A DNA stretch of 64,000 nucleotides from Spirochaeta isovalerica (GCF_014207565.1 NZ_JACHGJ010000001.1:372001-436000), one strand, 5' to 3'. Positions 8,051 through 18,209 are shown, counted from the stretch's first letter. Numbers and translations are program-made. Notes: generated by a model not told the origin, from the sequence alone.

Positions 8051-9516
8051 CTTCTTCTCTTGGTCATGGCGATATCGTAAACCTTTCTGTATTCTTTCAC
8101 CGGCTCGTTCCAGGAAAAATCCCGGGACATGGCTTTCTGCCTCATTTTCTCAATATGGTCCTTTTTATTATACCAGGCCCAGACTGCCCATCCCACGACG
8201 TTGTATATGGCTTCAGGTGTCAGATCGTAAAAAGTGAATCCGGTACCATTTCCGGTTTGTTGATTGTAGTTCTCAACGGTATCGGCCAGGCCTCCGGTCA
8301 TGCGAACTATGGGAAGAGTTCCGTATTTTAGAGAGTACAACTGGTTTAAACCGCATGGCTCGTAACGGCTCGGCATGAGGAAAAAATCGGAGCCGGCTTC
8401 TATTAGATGAGCTTTCCGGTTGTCGAACTCCGTCCAGGCATGAAGATTGGGTAAAGTAGAGTTAAGCCTGCTCAATTCCTCTTCGCACCATTTCTCTCCC
8501 GTGCCAAGTATAACGAACTGCAGATCGATATAACGGCAAAGCGAAGCGAGACAGCCGTAAAAAGGTTCGCAGAGTTCTCTGAAGCCTTTCTGGTCCGCGA
8601 GGCGGCTGACAATACCGATAAGGGGTTTTTTATCGGTTACTTCCAGACCGGCTTCCTCCTGCAGTAAAGCCTTCAGTTTCTTTTTATTGGCCATATCTTC
8701 TTTTGAATAATTATCAGGCGCAATAAAAGGATCAGTCTCGGGATTCCAGTCATTGTAATCCACGCCGTTGAGAATTCCGTATAGATCGTACTTTCTGTAA
8801 TCAAGCAGATGTTCAAGACCTTCACCATACTGTTCCGTCTGGATCTCCTTCGCGTATGTCGGTGAAACCGTCGTTATGACGTGACTCTGATCGATAGCGC
8901 ACTTTAAAAAATTCATATTATCTTTGTGGAGCATGGCGGCCGTTTCAACCAATCCCGTATGAATGGTTTCTTCAGCTGGAAAGACGCCCTGGTACCCGAT
9001 GTTGTGGATTGTAAAAACCGAAGCCGTTTGAGAAAAATCACCGGCAAACTCCGTTGTATTCAAATAGATAGGGATCAGGCCGGCTGACCAGTCATGACAA
9101 TGCATCACATCGGGATACCAGCCCAGCATTCTGCATAATTGAAATGAAGCTCTCGAAAGAAGATTGAATCTCTCTGCATTGTCTTCAAAGGATTCGCTCC
9201 CTGAAGGCCCGTAAATACCGGCTCTTCCGTAAAGTTGGTCGTAATCGATGAAATATATCGGAACTTTTCCTTTGAGCATATCTTTGTAGACGGCAGTCCA
9301 TTTCTCATCGGTTCCGGTAGGAACTCCGAGCGGACCGTTGATTTTTTCCAGTTTCGATTTGTCTATGCTGTAATATCGGGGAATAACGATGCGGACATCA
9401 TCGCCGGATTCTCTGAGGTGCAGAGCCAGAGCGCTCACCATATCAGCAAGTCCGCCTGTCTTGGCATAAGGGACAGCTTCACTGCTGACCATCAGGATTT
9501 TTCGACTTTCGGACAT
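8047..9516 (-). CDS. glgA: Glycogen synthase (ADP-glucose type)
   Basis: A 489-residue GT5 glycogen/starch synthase, which transfers glucose from ADP-glucose to the growing alpha-1,4-glucan. The ADP-glucose-binding motif KTGGL is at residues 19-23. Other family markers are MHCHDWSAGLIP, FTIHNIGYQG, and the C-terminal PSRYEPCGLNQLYSLKYG catalytic segment followed by RMTGGLADTV. Length is normal. The ATG at 9516 is preceded by GAGGGGGA. It pairs with glgC upstream on the same strand; no branching enzyme is in the window. Confidence 0.94.
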   Translation of the reverse strand: MSESRKILMVSSEAVPYAKTGGLADMVSALALHLRESGDDVRIVIPRYYSIDKSKLEKINGPLGVPTGTDEKWTAVYKDMLKGKVPIYFIDYDQLYGRAGIYGPSGSESFEDNAERFNLLSRASFQLCRMLGWYPDVMHCHDWSAGLIPIYLNTTEFAGDFSQTASVFTIHNIGYQGVFPAEETIHTGLVETAAMLHKDNMNFLKCAIDQSHVITTVSPTYAKEIQTEQYGEGLEHLLDYRKYDLYGILNGVDYNDWNPETDPFIAPDNYSKEDMANKKKLKALLQEEAGLEVTDKKPLIGIVSRLADQKGFRELCEPFYGCLASLCRYIDLQFVILGTGEKWCEEELSRLNSTLPNLHAWTEFDNRKAHLIEAGSDFFLMPSRYEPCGLNQLYSLKYGTLPIVRMTGGLADTVENYNQQTGNGTGFTFYDLTPEAIYNVVGWAVWAWYNKKDHIEKMRQKAMSRDFSWNEPVKEYRKVYDIAMTKRRS

Positions 9517-9527
9517 TGTATTCCCCC

Positions 9528-10385
9528 TCAGAGATAGTAGATTATGGTAAAACCTTTCCGGCGTTGAAAACCGAGTTTATTATACACTTTTTCAGCTGAG
9601 ACATTATTCTCTTTTACAAATAGTGTTGTCTTTTTGCCTTCTTTTTCAAGATAACCGATCAGATGGGACATTAACTTTGTGGAAAATCCCTGATTCCGCA
9701 TAGATTTGTCAGTGTATACTCCCCCGATCTGGTTCCAGGCATATCCTCTCGCATTGGTCCCGGCCTTGGCGACGGGCAGTGAATTCCGTAGTACGTAGAA
9801 TACGATCTGCTCGCTTAAAGTCCCTCTGAGATTGTGGTAGATTCTGGAGCTGTCTATCTGCGTCGGATCCAGGAAAACTTCTTCTCTCTGATATTCCAGT
9901 TCGAGCCCCAGCAGCGATGCCGAATCATCGGGTCCCGCGAGATGAATGGAGCAATCTGCCGATAGGGGAGACTGAACAGGCAGACCGTATGCCTCTTTCA
10001 CCATGAGATTGTAATTGACCGGAATTTCCTTTTCTCTATTCAAAAAGGGTCGGAGCAATTCAACCCGTTCCTCAGTGCCCATCAGTGAGTAGACTTTTCT
10101 CAGACTTAACTTCAACTTGGTCATCAATTCTCTGAGAGTTTTATTATCGGGAGGATCAATCTGAGAAAAAACCGGAAACAGGCTCCCCCATGATGTTATC
10201 ATGCAGGCTCCTCTGATCGATGAACCGTCTTTTAAAATAAATACGGGAAAACGGTTCCGCTGGGGAAGAACGAATTCACCTTCTTCAATCAGTCGGGAAG
10301 TAAAAAAACTGTGCTCCCATTCGTTCTGCAGTGAAAAATCAACAAGTTTTCCCAGATCGGATTTCCCGCAGATTGTCCACTTCAT
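9528..10385 (-). CDS. GNAT-family N-acetyltransferase
   Basis: A 285-residue protein. The C-terminal 100 residues form a GNAT fold: IGGVYTDKSMRNQGFSTKL contains the acetyl-CoA pyrophosphate-binding loop (R/Q-x-x-G-x-S), followed by ENNVSAEKVYNKLGF. The N-terminal half resembles a degenerate second acetyltransferase domain. The substrate is unknown. It overlaps the upstream nagZ by 4 bases and lies 11 bases ahead of glgA, so trxB-nagZ-GNAT-glgA may form one operon. Confidence 0.75.
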   Translation of the reverse strand: MKWTICGKSDLGKLVDFSLQNEWEHSFFTSRLIEEGEFVLPQRNRFPVFILKDGSSIRGACMITSWGSLFPVFSQIDPPDNKTLRELMTKLKLSLRKVYSLMGTEERVELLRPFLNREKEIPVNYNLMVKEAYGLPVQSPLSADCSIHLAGPDDSASLLGLELEYQREEVFLDPTQIDSSRIYHNLRGTLSEQIVFYVLRNSLPVAKAGTNARGYAWNQIGGVYTDKSMRNQGFSTKLMSHLIGYLEKEGKKTTLFVKENNVSAEKVYNKLGFQRRKGFTIIYYL

Positions 10386-12073
10386 TCGGTTAAACCTTCC
10401 ATGGAAACCGGTACAATACTATCGGGATTGTAATCACCGGAAAGAACGGCATATCCCGCACGGAATGATTCATCGCCCGTACCGTACACGGCTATTGAAT
10501 TTTGGACCCAGGGCACTTCAGCGAGATACACCGGTGTGAGAACAGAAAAGACAATTATTTTTTCCTTTAAATGTTCAAGCCTTTTTAAGATTTGCAGAGA
10601 ATCCTGGTTGTGAAGATTAAAAATTATATAGTCGTATGAAGATGACCAATTACTGATTGTCTCTGCAGTTTCTACAATTTCACGATAATCGGGGTTATAA
10701 CTGAAACGGTGAAAATCCGATTTATTGAATCTGTTTCTTCCTTCATAAAAAAAAGAAGAAAAGGAACCGGCCAGCAGGTAACGGGAATCTTCCGGAAGCG
10801 GTAATGAAAGGTTTTTCAGTATGGAAACGCTTCTTAGCGCCTGTTGGAGAAAAAAGTCTGCGGCTCCCGGAGCCGGTAGATGATCATCGGGATTTCCCCT
10901 ATCAGAAGGATTAATAGGAACAGCTCCCGGTCCTTTGAGATACTTCATTTTGGTTTTGAGAACCTGGCGGACTGAACGGTTTACGGAATCGGCAAACCCT
11001 TCATCAGCTTTTATCAGGTTTAGCAGATGATTCCAGATTTTTTCATGTTCCATAGGGTTTCTCGATACCAGAAGGAGATCCAGGCCGGCTCTGATTCCCT
11101 GTTCACATACATCGGGCAGGGGGAGTCCGTCTGATCTTGCACCATGCATGAATAAATCATCGGAGATTATCAAACCTTTATAATTTAGTCTGTCGCGAAG
11201 CAGGTCTGTAATAAAGAACTTTGATAACGAGGCCGGTCTCGAATCCTCGGTGATCAGAGGGAATGCCAGATGGCCGACCATAATAGAAGGTACATCATCG
11301 CCGATGAGGATTTTGTAGGGAATCAGATCGACATCCATCAACTGATTCAGTGATATATCGATCCTGGGGAGAGTTCCATGAGAATCCTTATCCGTATCGC
11401 CGTGACCGGGAAAATGTTTCGCGGTACTGATAACTCCGGCCATATCCATTCCCTTGTAAAAACTGAGTCCCATTATACCGGTTTTTACAGGATCAGAAGA
11501 AAAAGCTCTTGGTCCGATAACATCAGCTTCCGGATTGAGATACACATCGACAACCGGAGCGAAATTCATATTTATGCCAAGTGTTTTTAATTCAAGACCG
11601 ATGTAATATCCGGTTTTCCAGGCATCATAAAGGTAATCTGAAGCACCGAGAGCCATATTACCCGGAGTAATGGATGTATTGCCCCTGACGTGTCGAACCC
11701 AGCCGCCTTCCTGATCGGTTGCTATTAAAAGAGGTATGGAAAAGCGGTTGGCGACAGCGGCTTCCTGCATTGCGGAGATTGTGTACGTTAAGTTGGAAAG
11801 ATCATTGGCATTCCAACCGAAGATTTTGATTCCTCCGATCCCGCGATCACGCACCCACTTCATAATCTCATCTGAAGGCCGGTCTCCCATATAGCCAAGC
11901 ATCAGGATCTGACCGATTTTTTCCTCATCTGTCATCAGAGAGAGGATTTCTTCAATCAGTTCTTGACTGTCTTCCTCAGAATAAAATTGCGGTTCGGATG
12001 AAATGAGATTTAATAGCGGGATGGAAAGAAAAAAAACGGCGAAGATTAAACAGCGGATATCCTTAAGAACCAT
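10382..12073 (-). CDS. nagZ: Family 3 beta-N-acetylglucosaminidase, NagZ-like, exported
   Basis: A 563-residue GH3 enzyme. The diagnostic KHFPGHG is at 219-225 with D230-S-H completing the mobile catalytic loop. The nucleophile motif IISDDLFMHG is at about 302-311. ATDQEGGWVRHV is at about 119-129. A hydrophobic N-terminus (about residues 8-25) predicts export or membrane anchoring, unlike the cytoplasmic NagZ of E. coli. The extra C-terminal domain also makes it longer than the 340-residue minimal NagZ. Role: removal of terminal GlcNAc from peptidoglycan fragments or other glycans. The start abuts the stop codon of trxB. Confidence 0.85.
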   Translation of the reverse strand: MVLKDIRCLIFAVFFLSIPLLNLISSEPQFYSEEDSQELIEEILSLMTDEEKIGQILMLGYMGDRPSDEIMKWVRDRGIGGIKIFGWNANDLSNLTYTISAMQEAAVANRFSIPLLIATDQEGGWVRHVRGNTSITPGNMALGASDYLYDAWKTGYYIGLELKTLGINMNFAPVVDVYLNPEADVIGPRAFSSDPVKTGIMGLSFYKGMDMAGVISTAKHFPGHGDTDKDSHGTLPRIDISLNQLMDVDLIPYKILIGDDVPSIMVGHLAFPLITEDSRPASLSKFFITDLLRDRLNYKGLIISDDLFMHGARSDGLPLPDVCEQGIRAGLDLLLVSRNPMEHEKIWNHLLNLIKADEGFADSVNRSVRQVLKTKMKYLKGPGAVPINPSDRGNPDDHLPAPGAADFFLQQALRSVSILKNLSLPLPEDSRYLLAGSFSSFFYEGRNRFNKSDFHRFSYNPDYREIVETAETISNWSSSYDYIIFNLHNQDSLQILKRLEHLKEKIIVFSVLTPVYLAEVPWVQNSIAVYGTGDESFRAGYAVLSGDYNPDSIVPVSMEGLTE

Positions 12074-13012
12074 TTATGCTCCGTAAGCCTGACCTTTCAG
12101 TTCATCTATATACTTCGCTGCATAATGAGCAGCTATCGCACCATCTGAAGCTGAGACAACCAGCTGTCTGAAAGGCGTGTTTCTCACATCTCCTGCCGCG
12201 AATAGGCCTTTTACAGATGTTTCCATTTTTTCGTCGGTGATTATATACCCGGACTCGTCTTTTTTTACCTGAGGTACACAGGATGTAACAGGATCGGAAC
12301 CAATGAAAATGAATACGGCATCCATTTCTTCACTATATGTTTCTCCTGTAATCGTGTTCCTGAATACAACAGAAGAAACTTTGCCGTCACCATTGATTTC
12401 TTCAAGGATATGATTGAATCTAACATTTATCGAGGGGTTCTTCAGCGCCTTTTCTGCTACGGACTTTTGTGCCCTGAAACGATCACGCCTGTGAATGTGA
12501 ACGACGCGATCAGTAAGATTGGATAGAAAAGACGCCTCATCACAAGCGGCATCACCTCCACCGACAACAAGAATCTTCCCATCCCTGAAAAAAGGTCCGT
12601 CACAGGTGGCGCAATATGATACGCCCTGTCCGGCCAGTTCTTCTTCTCCAGGCACTCCGAGATGTCTATGCGCTGCTCCAGTCGCTACTATGACCGCGGA
12701 GCAGGTCATAAGGCCTTTATCCGTTTCTACTGTAAAAATATCTCCGTCTTTTTCAACAGTTCGAACAGAGGTATTGGTAAACTCCGCACCGAATTTTTTG
12801 GCCTGTTCCTCAAGTCTTTCGCTGAATTCAAAACCGTTTATTCCGCCGGGGAAACCCGGATAATTCTCCAGATTATCTATGAGAAGAGCCTGTCCTCCGG
12901 AAGCCATTTTCTCTAAAACCATAACGTTAAGGTTTGCTCTGGCGCAGTATTGAGCTGCTGATAAACCGGCCGCTCCGCCTCCTATGATTATAACATCACT
13001 ATGTGTAGACAT
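12074..13012 (-). CDS. trxB: Thioredoxin reductase
   Basis: A 312-residue low-molecular-weight thioredoxin reductase. The FAD-binding GGGAAG is at 11-16, the redox-active C134-A-T-C137 is in the expected place, and the NADPH-binding GGGDAA is at 151-156. The C-terminus has the FAD-closing motif FAAGDVR. The start is preceded by GGGAG. It regenerates reduced thioredoxin with NADPH. A second TrxR-like protein, fused to thioredoxin, is encoded at 49223, so this is probably the housekeeping copy. Confidence 0.93.
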   Translation of the reverse strand: MSTHSDVIIIGGGAAGLSAAQYCARANLNVMVLEKMASGGQALLIDNLENYPGFPGGINGFEFSERLEEQAKKFGAEFTNTSVRTVEKDGDIFTVETDKGLMTCSAVIVATGAAHRHLGVPGEEELAGQGVSYCATCDGPFFRDGKILVVGGGDAACDEASFLSNLTDRVVHIHRRDRFRAQKSVAEKALKNPSINVRFNHILEEINGDGKVSSVVFRNTITGETYSEEMDAVFIFIGSDPVTSCVPQVKKDESGYIITDEKMETSVKGLFAAGDVRNTPFRQLVVSASDGAIAAHYAAKYIDELKGQAYGA

Positions 13013-13054
13013 TCTTGACTCCCGGGAAAAAGTGTATTTCAGTTTTATGTCTGA

Positions 13055-13083
13055 TTGTTTTCTATCTGTCGTGATAATATAAT
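13055..13083 (+). promoter_or_regulatory. Sigma-70 promoter, leaderless arrangement
   Basis: TTGTTT (13055-13060), a 17-base spacer and a perfect TATAAT (13078-13083), followed 9 bases later by the ATG at 13093. There is no Shine-Dalgarno sequence. Confidence 0.55.
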
Positions 13084-13092
13084 GTTAGTGAA

Positions 13093-14511
13093 ATGAAAAA
13101 GCAACACTTGATCTCTTTCATCATGCTGGCCATTGTTCTCTTCAAAGTCAGTTCCCAGGAATTGCCCAGGATTGAAGCCGATCCCTATTATCTTGCCATA
13201 GCCGGCCATTCTACAGAGCTCTCGGAAGATGAGTTTATCCATGCTTCGGTTTACGCTTCGGGTAGTGATAATCCAGAACAGTACATTCTTCAGTTTAAAG
13301 AGCTGATCGGAACTTTAAACCAGGCCCTGACTTCAGGCTTAACGGAATATGAGAAAGGTGAAGCCATTCTAAAATATCTTCATGACAACCTTTTTACTGT
13401 TTATGAAGAAGATCAGACTGAAATAGATACGGTCCTCAGAACCGGTCGGTATAATTGTGTTTCATCGGCCGTTATATATTTAGCTGCGGGAAGGGCGGCC
13501 GGATTGAATCTGCAGGGTGTCAGAACAACAGACCATGCTTTTGTATCGCTCATATCTTCCGGCAGCATTATCGATGTCGAAACGACGAATATCTGGGGAT
13601 TTGACCCGGGACAGAAAAAAGAATTCAAGGACAGTTTCAGCGGAAGTACGGGATATAATTATGTTCCTCCGGGAAATTACAGATTGAGGCAGGACATTTC
13701 GGACCGTCAGATGATCGGTTTAATTCTTCAAAACAGAATTGCCGGTCTCCAAAGGAGAAACAATCACAGAGAATCGGTTCCCCTTGCAATAGACAGATTT
13801 GTTCTAACCGGAAGCCGGGAAGCCGGGAAAGATATGTACGACACTTTCTCTAATTATGCGTCCAGATTGAACGGAATCGGTGAGTATGAAAAGGGAATTG
13901 ATTTTCTTCTCAAAGTCATGGATGTATGGGGATCTTCCGAAAAACCCCTCGCTGCTCTTGAAGCGCTAGTGCATAACCAGCTTCTTTCGCTTGTTGAAAA
14001 AGGATTGAGTGAAGATGCCCTGGATTATCTGGATCGTATCGCTTCCGGGAACTATCTGAGTGATGAATCTATCCGGACTAACAGGGCAATGATATACGAT
14101 CGCAAAACAGTTGATCTTTTAAACGCAGGTCAGGATTTTCCGGTTATAGAGGATTTTCTCAGGAAAACATATGAAGAAGGTTATCTGAGTAACAGCAAAT
14201 GGATCGAATACACCGTATACAACTACATTAAAGAGGCAGAAAGACTTGCCAATAACCAGGGATGGCTTCAAGCTTATCTTTTCGTATCAGAAGGTCCCTC
14301 AGAGATCCGTAGTAACAGCAAGTACAGGCAGTTGCTCAATAGCTGCAGGAATAATTATATTGTTACAGTTCACAACAGCTTTGCAGATTATTTTAACAGT
14401 GGCAGATATGATGAAGCCGAAGCTGTGGTCCGGGAAGGATTAGCCATCGCCCCCGACGACAAAACTCTCACATCGGATCTGCAACTTATTCAAAGAAAAA
14501 ACACACACTGA
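13093..14511 (+). CDS. Exported transglutaminase-like protein with TPR-type repeats
   Basis: A 472-residue protein with a signal peptide (about residues 1-21). A transglutaminase/SirB1-like core follows, with a plausible Cys-His-Asp triad: C122 in RYNCVSSAV, H148 in TTDHAFV and D161 in IIDVETT. The C-terminal 250 residues are helical and resemble TPR repeats, ending in FADYFNSGRYDEAEAVVREG. The protein is likely periplasmic. Its substrate and its link to the flagellar operon that begins 55 bases downstream are unknown; a sigma-28-like promoter between them argues for separate transcription. Confidence 0.7.
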   Translation: MKKQHLISFIMLAIVLFKVSSQELPRIEADPYYLAIAGHSTELSEDEFIHASVYASGSDNPEQYILQFKELIGTLNQALTSGLTEYEKGEAILKYLHDNLFTVYEEDQTEIDTVLRTGRYNCVSSAVIYLAAGRAAGLNLQGVRTTDHAFVSLISSGSIIDVETTNIWGFDPGQKKEFKDSFSGSTGYNYVPPGNYRLRQDISDRQMIGLILQNRIAGLQRRNNHRESVPLAIDRFVLTGSREAGKDMYDTFSNYASRLNGIGEYEKGIDFLLKVMDVWGSSEKPLAALEALVHNQLLSLVEKGLSEDALDYLDRIASGNYLSDESIRTNRAMIYDRKTVDLLNAGQDFPVIEDFLRKTYEEGYLSNSKWIEYTVYNYIKEAERLANNQGWLQAYLFVSEGPSEIRSNSKYRQLLNSCRNNYIVTVHNSFADYFNSGRYDEAEAVVREGLAIAPDDKTLTSDLQLIQRKNTH

Positions 14512-14514
14512 CCC

Positions 14515-14541
14515 TAAGCTCATTTCCCATAATTCCGATAA
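14515..14541 (+). promoter_or_regulatory. Sigma-28 (FliA-type) promoter for the flgN-flgK-flgL-fliW-csrA operon
   Basis: TAAGCTCA (14515-14522), an 11-base spacer and TCCGATAA (14534-14541). The -10 octamer matches the flagellar sigma consensus GCCGATAA at 7 of 8 positions and the spacing is exact; the -35 half matches only TAA plus one more base. It sits 25 bases before the first flagellar gene of this operon. Confidence 0.6.
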
Positions 14542-14566
14542 TCTAGATAAGGAGTATCTTTAATAG

Positions 14567-15070
14567 ATGGAATTGATGGAAATAGAAGAACAGCTCGGAA
14601 AAATCATGACAGATGAAATATCTCTGTTTTCTCTTTACAGGGAAGAGTTCGGGAAAATGGAAATCCATGTCCGCAATAAGGATTGGGTTTCGCTGCAGCG
14701 CTCAACAGAAAATATGAGAGCCATTTCTGAACAGATTTCACGGAAAGACAACGATAGAGATGGAATTTATCGAGCTTTGTGTGAAAAAACAGGTTCTTCT
14801 CCTGATGATTCGTTTTACTCCGTCGCAGCACGGGCATACGGACCGGAAAGCCGTGAAATATGTGATATTTTCAGAATAGTCAAAAATGAAGCCAGAAGTC
14901 TGAAAGTTATGAATCAGAGCTTCGAAAAATTCATTCGAAACAGGAAAAATCTTATTAGCGATATTATGGAAGAACTGGTCCCCGATAGAAAGGGGTCAAT
15001 TTACAATAGGAGAGGTTTGGCTTCTCATGATAACAGCAGTTCATCGTTAGTTTTAAATAAACATCTCTAG
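14567..15070 (+). CDS. flgN: FlgN-like export chaperone for hook-associated proteins
   Basis: A 167-residue, mostly alpha-helical acidic protein immediately before flgK. Size, heptad-like N-terminal helices (MELMEIEEQLGKIMTDEISL) and position match FlgN chaperones that escort FlgK and FlgL to the flagellar export gate. Sequence similarity within the FlgN family is low, so the call rests mainly on context. AAGGAG precedes the ATG. The gap to flgK is 10 bases. Confidence 0.65.
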   Translation: MELMEIEEQLGKIMTDEISLFSLYREEFGKMEIHVRNKDWVSLQRSTENMRAISEQISRKDNDRDGIYRALCEKTGSSPDDSFYSVAARAYGPESREICDIFRIVKNEARSLKVMNQSFEKFIRNRKNLISDIMEELVPDRKGSIYNRRGLASHDNSSSSLVLNKHL

Positions 15071-15080
15071 GGGGGAGTTT

Positions 15081-16952
15081 ATGGCATCGACATTCAGCGG
15101 AATAGAAATGGGAAAAAGGAGCCTTCAGGCTCATACAACAGCTCTCTCAACAGTCGGACACAACCTTTCCAATGCGTCGACAGAAGGGTACAGTCGACAG
15201 AGAGTGAACTTGAATCCTACAGATCCTCTCTATCGTCCGGAAATGAACAGGGAAGAGCGACCCGGGCAGATAGGGCAAGGTGTCGAAGTAGCCTCAATTG
15301 AAAGGATACGTGATACTCTACTGGAAAACCGCATTCTGGCGCAGGGCGACAATTCCGGCTATTGGAAAACGAGGGATGAATACATCATGATGGTCGAGCA
15401 GGTGTACAACGAGCCGTCCGAACTCTCTGTCAGATCTCTCATGGATAAGTTCTGGGAAGGCTGGCAGGAGCTTTCCATTCATCCTGAAGATGATTCTTCG
15501 AGACAGGCTGTGCTCCAGCGTGGCCAGGGACTGATTGACGGTATCAATAACCGCTATGGCAGATTGAAAGAAATCAGAACCATGCTCAATGATGACGTGC
15601 GCATTTCGGTAGGCCAGGTAAACGGTATTCTCGGCGATATCAGCGAATTGAACATACAGATAGAAAAATCTAAAGCTCTTGGAGATAATCCGAATGATCT
15701 GCTGGATAAGAGAGATCTACTTGTAGAAAAACTGTCGGGATACATGAATATAACTGTTGATAACCGGGATCCCGATGAGTTTCAGATACATACTTCAGGT
15801 ATGCACTTAATCCAGGGGAAACAGGTTCACTATCTCGATACGGTTCCCAATCGCGACAATGAAGGTTATGTGGATATTGTCTGGAAGGATGGCGGGAACT
15901 ATGCTGACATCCGTAACGGAAAACTTCAGTCGCTTATCGAGCTCCGTGATGATGATTTGAGAGGTGAAATACAGAAACTCGACATGATGACTATCAATTT
16001 CACGGATATGGTGAATGAAATTCACAGCCAGGCCTGGGGAAAAAACGGTGAGTCCGGCGTAGATCTGTTCAGAGAGTACCGGTTTATAAACAATCTGAAT
16101 GGTAATTACGATAGAAATGGTGATGGCGAGTTCGATTCATCCTATATCTTCCGGATGACAGGAACAAACACTCTTGAGCCCAAGCAGCAGCCCGGGCTAT
16201 CCGGAACTTTGACTCTTTCAGGTCCTTCGGGAAATATCGAGGTGAATTATTTCCCGGCGGATACGGTTGAGGATATTGTAAAAAGAATAAACCTGTCCGG
16301 ATCGGAAGTCGTCGCCAGACTTAACAGGAATAACGAACTTGTTCTAAAAGCTTCGGCTTCGGCTGCTGTGGAAAATCCTGATTTCGTTATCCGGCATATA
16401 GAGGATTCCGGACAATTCCTTGTAGGGTATGCGGGAATCCTCAACGGCAGCGGTGCTGATAATTCTTATGACTGGGCTCAGGCTGATGCTGTAAACGCAC
16501 TGAACGGAGCTGAATATGCTGTTGCCCCTTTGTCTCATCCTTCGGGATGGATAGAGTTGAACTCCGACGTGAAAAATGATCCCACTATGCTTGCCGCCGG
16601 GTTCGGAGTGAACGGTCGTCCTGCCGAAGCCGGAGACGGAAGTGCAGCTTTGGCCATTGCTCAGTTGCGGAATCAACCGGTCATGGTTGGCAAATTGACA
16701 AGTTTTGATGATTACTTTGCCGATACTGTTGCTGAGATCGGATTGAAAGGTGAAATCGCCGGAAGATCGAATGAAGCACAGGAACTTGTTATGAAAGACT
16801 TGAAAGACCTTCAATCGTCTATTTCAGGTGTAAATCTCGATGAAGAAATGACAGATATGATTAAGTTTCAGCACGGGTATTCAGCTGCGGCGAGATTCGT
16901 TTCTGCTTTTGATGAGATGCTCGATACTATCATCAACAGGATGGGAGTGTAA
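15081..16952 (+). CDS. flgK: Flagellar hook-associated protein 1
   Basis: A 623-residue FlgK, the first hook-filament junction protein. The N-terminus has the rod/hook-family motif HNLSNASTEGYSRQRVNL at about residues 28-45, and the C-terminus ends with the helical axial domain (MIKFQHGYSAAARFVSAFDEMLDTI). The central region is variable, as expected. A strong ribosome site (GGGGGGAG) precedes the ATG. It lies in order flgN-flgK-flgL-fliW-csrA with gaps of 4-10 bases or overlaps, so one transcript is likely. Confidence 0.93.
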   Translation: MASTFSGIEMGKRSLQAHTTALSTVGHNLSNASTEGYSRQRVNLNPTDPLYRPEMNREERPGQIGQGVEVASIERIRDTLLENRILAQGDNSGYWKTRDEYIMMVEQVYNEPSELSVRSLMDKFWEGWQELSIHPEDDSSRQAVLQRGQGLIDGINNRYGRLKEIRTMLNDDVRISVGQVNGILGDISELNIQIEKSKALGDNPNDLLDKRDLLVEKLSGYMNITVDNRDPDEFQIHTSGMHLIQGKQVHYLDTVPNRDNEGYVDIVWKDGGNYADIRNGKLQSLIELRDDDLRGEIQKLDMMTINFTDMVNEIHSQAWGKNGESGVDLFREYRFINNLNGNYDRNGDGEFDSSYIFRMTGTNTLEPKQQPGLSGTLTLSGPSGNIEVNYFPADTVEDIVKRINLSGSEVVARLNRNNELVLKASASAAVENPDFVIRHIEDSGQFLVGYAGILNGSGADNSYDWAQADAVNALNGAEYAVAPLSHPSGWIELNSDVKNDPTMLAAGFGVNGRPAEAGDGSAALAIAQLRNQPVMVGKLTSFDDYFADTVAEIGLKGEIAGRSNEAQELVMKDLKDLQSSISGVNLDEEMTDMIKFQHGYSAAARFVSAFDEMLDTIINRMGV

Positions 16953-16956
16953 CTAA

Positions 16957-18204
16957 ATGAGAAGAATAAGTACGGAAATGCCCGCTAATGATATGCGTTT
17001 CAGCATGGGAAACCGTGATTTCAGGATGTCGGAAGTTCAGAAAAGCATAGGAAATCAGAGCAGACTGAACAGCTTGCGCGATGATCCGATTGCCGCTTCA
17101 CGGGCTACTAGGTTGCAGTCTTCTACATTCAGATTGAATCGTTTCGATAAAAATATACAATTCGCCAGGGGGCAGTATGCTGTAACCGAAGGATATCTTC
17201 AGGAATCAGTCAGCATTATGCAGAGAGTCAGAGAACTGGCTGTTCAAGGCGGTCATGGAACATACGCAAAAGAAGATCTGCAAATGATGGCAGTAGAAGT
17301 GAACGAACTCCTTAAGGAGCTGGTATCTGTTGGCAATGCAGTCGACGGAGAAAGCAAATCGCTCTTCGGCGGAGATGTAACCGGCAGCAGGCCATTTACA
17401 GCGTCTGAATCTCGAGTAGCCGGGATAAACGGCACTGTCATCACCAATGTGCGGTATAATGGATCAATTGGCGAGAAACAGGCTGAAGTTTCGGAAGGAA
17501 CAACAGTTTCAGTCAATATTCCCGGTAACAGATTATTCTGGGCTGAACAGCAACAGATATATTCTTCGGTAAACTCCTCGGGCTTTACTGTAGAACAGGA
17601 TTCGCAAATCACCATAGATGGAATTGATATAGCTTTGAAAGCAGGAGATTCCGTACAGGATGTCATATCAAAAATTAACAGCAGCGACGCCTCTGTAAAG
17701 GGTTCACTAGATCCTGTTACAAATTCAATCGTCCTGACTTCGACAGAACCGCATCAGATCTGGCTTGATGAAAAGGCTGATTCCACTGTGTTGAAGGATT
17801 TGGGACTGATATCTGAAAGAGGAAGCCGTCCTCCGGAAAATCTTCATGAAGATGTCAGAGTGTCCGGAGGTTCACTTTTTGATATGGTAATGCAGCTTCG
17901 TGATAATCTTCTGAAGGGAGACTACGAATCTATCGGCAGCGGAGGTATCCGCGGTATAGACAGCGGTTTGAATAATCTGATGACCGGTTTATCAAAATTA
18001 GGTGCGATGGATAACAGAATCGTAATGACTTCCTCCCGTATCGGTGCGGAGATAGAAGAAAACACAAGGATATACTCACAAGCCGTTGATGTGGATATGA
18101 CAGAAGCAGCCCTTGAACTCAAAATGCTTGAAGTGACGCAGAAAGCAGCCTATTCATCAGCTTCAAAAATATTGCAGCCTAAACTTATGGATTTTCTAAG
18201 GTAA
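16957..18204 (+). CDS. flgL: Flagellar hook-associated protein 3
   Basis: A 415-residue FlgL. The flagellin-like N-terminal helix carries SLRDDPIAASRATRLQSS at about residues 38-55, and the C-terminal helix ends VTQKAAYSSASKILQPKLMDFL. It is longer than the enterobacterial protein (about 317 residues) because of a larger central domain. It starts 4 bases after flgK. Confidence 0.9.
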   Translation: MRRISTEMPANDMRFSMGNRDFRMSEVQKSIGNQSRLNSLRDDPIAASRATRLQSSTFRLNRFDKNIQFARGQYAVTEGYLQESVSIMQRVRELAVQGGHGTYAKEDLQMMAVEVNELLKELVSVGNAVDGESKSLFGGDVTGSRPFTASESRVAGINGTVITNVRYNGSIGEKQAEVSEGTTVSVNIPGNRLFWAEQQQIYSSVNSSGFTVEQDSQITIDGIDIALKAGDSVQDVISKINSSDASVKGSLDPVTNSIVLTSTEPHQIWLDEKADSTVLKDLGLISERGSRPPENLHEDVRVSGGSLFDMVMQLRDNLLKGDYESIGSGGIRGIDSGLNNLMTGLSKLGAMDNRIVMTSSRIGAEIEENTRIYSQAVDVDMTEAALELKMLEVTQKAAYSSASKILQPKLMDFLR

Positions 18205-18209
18205 TAAAA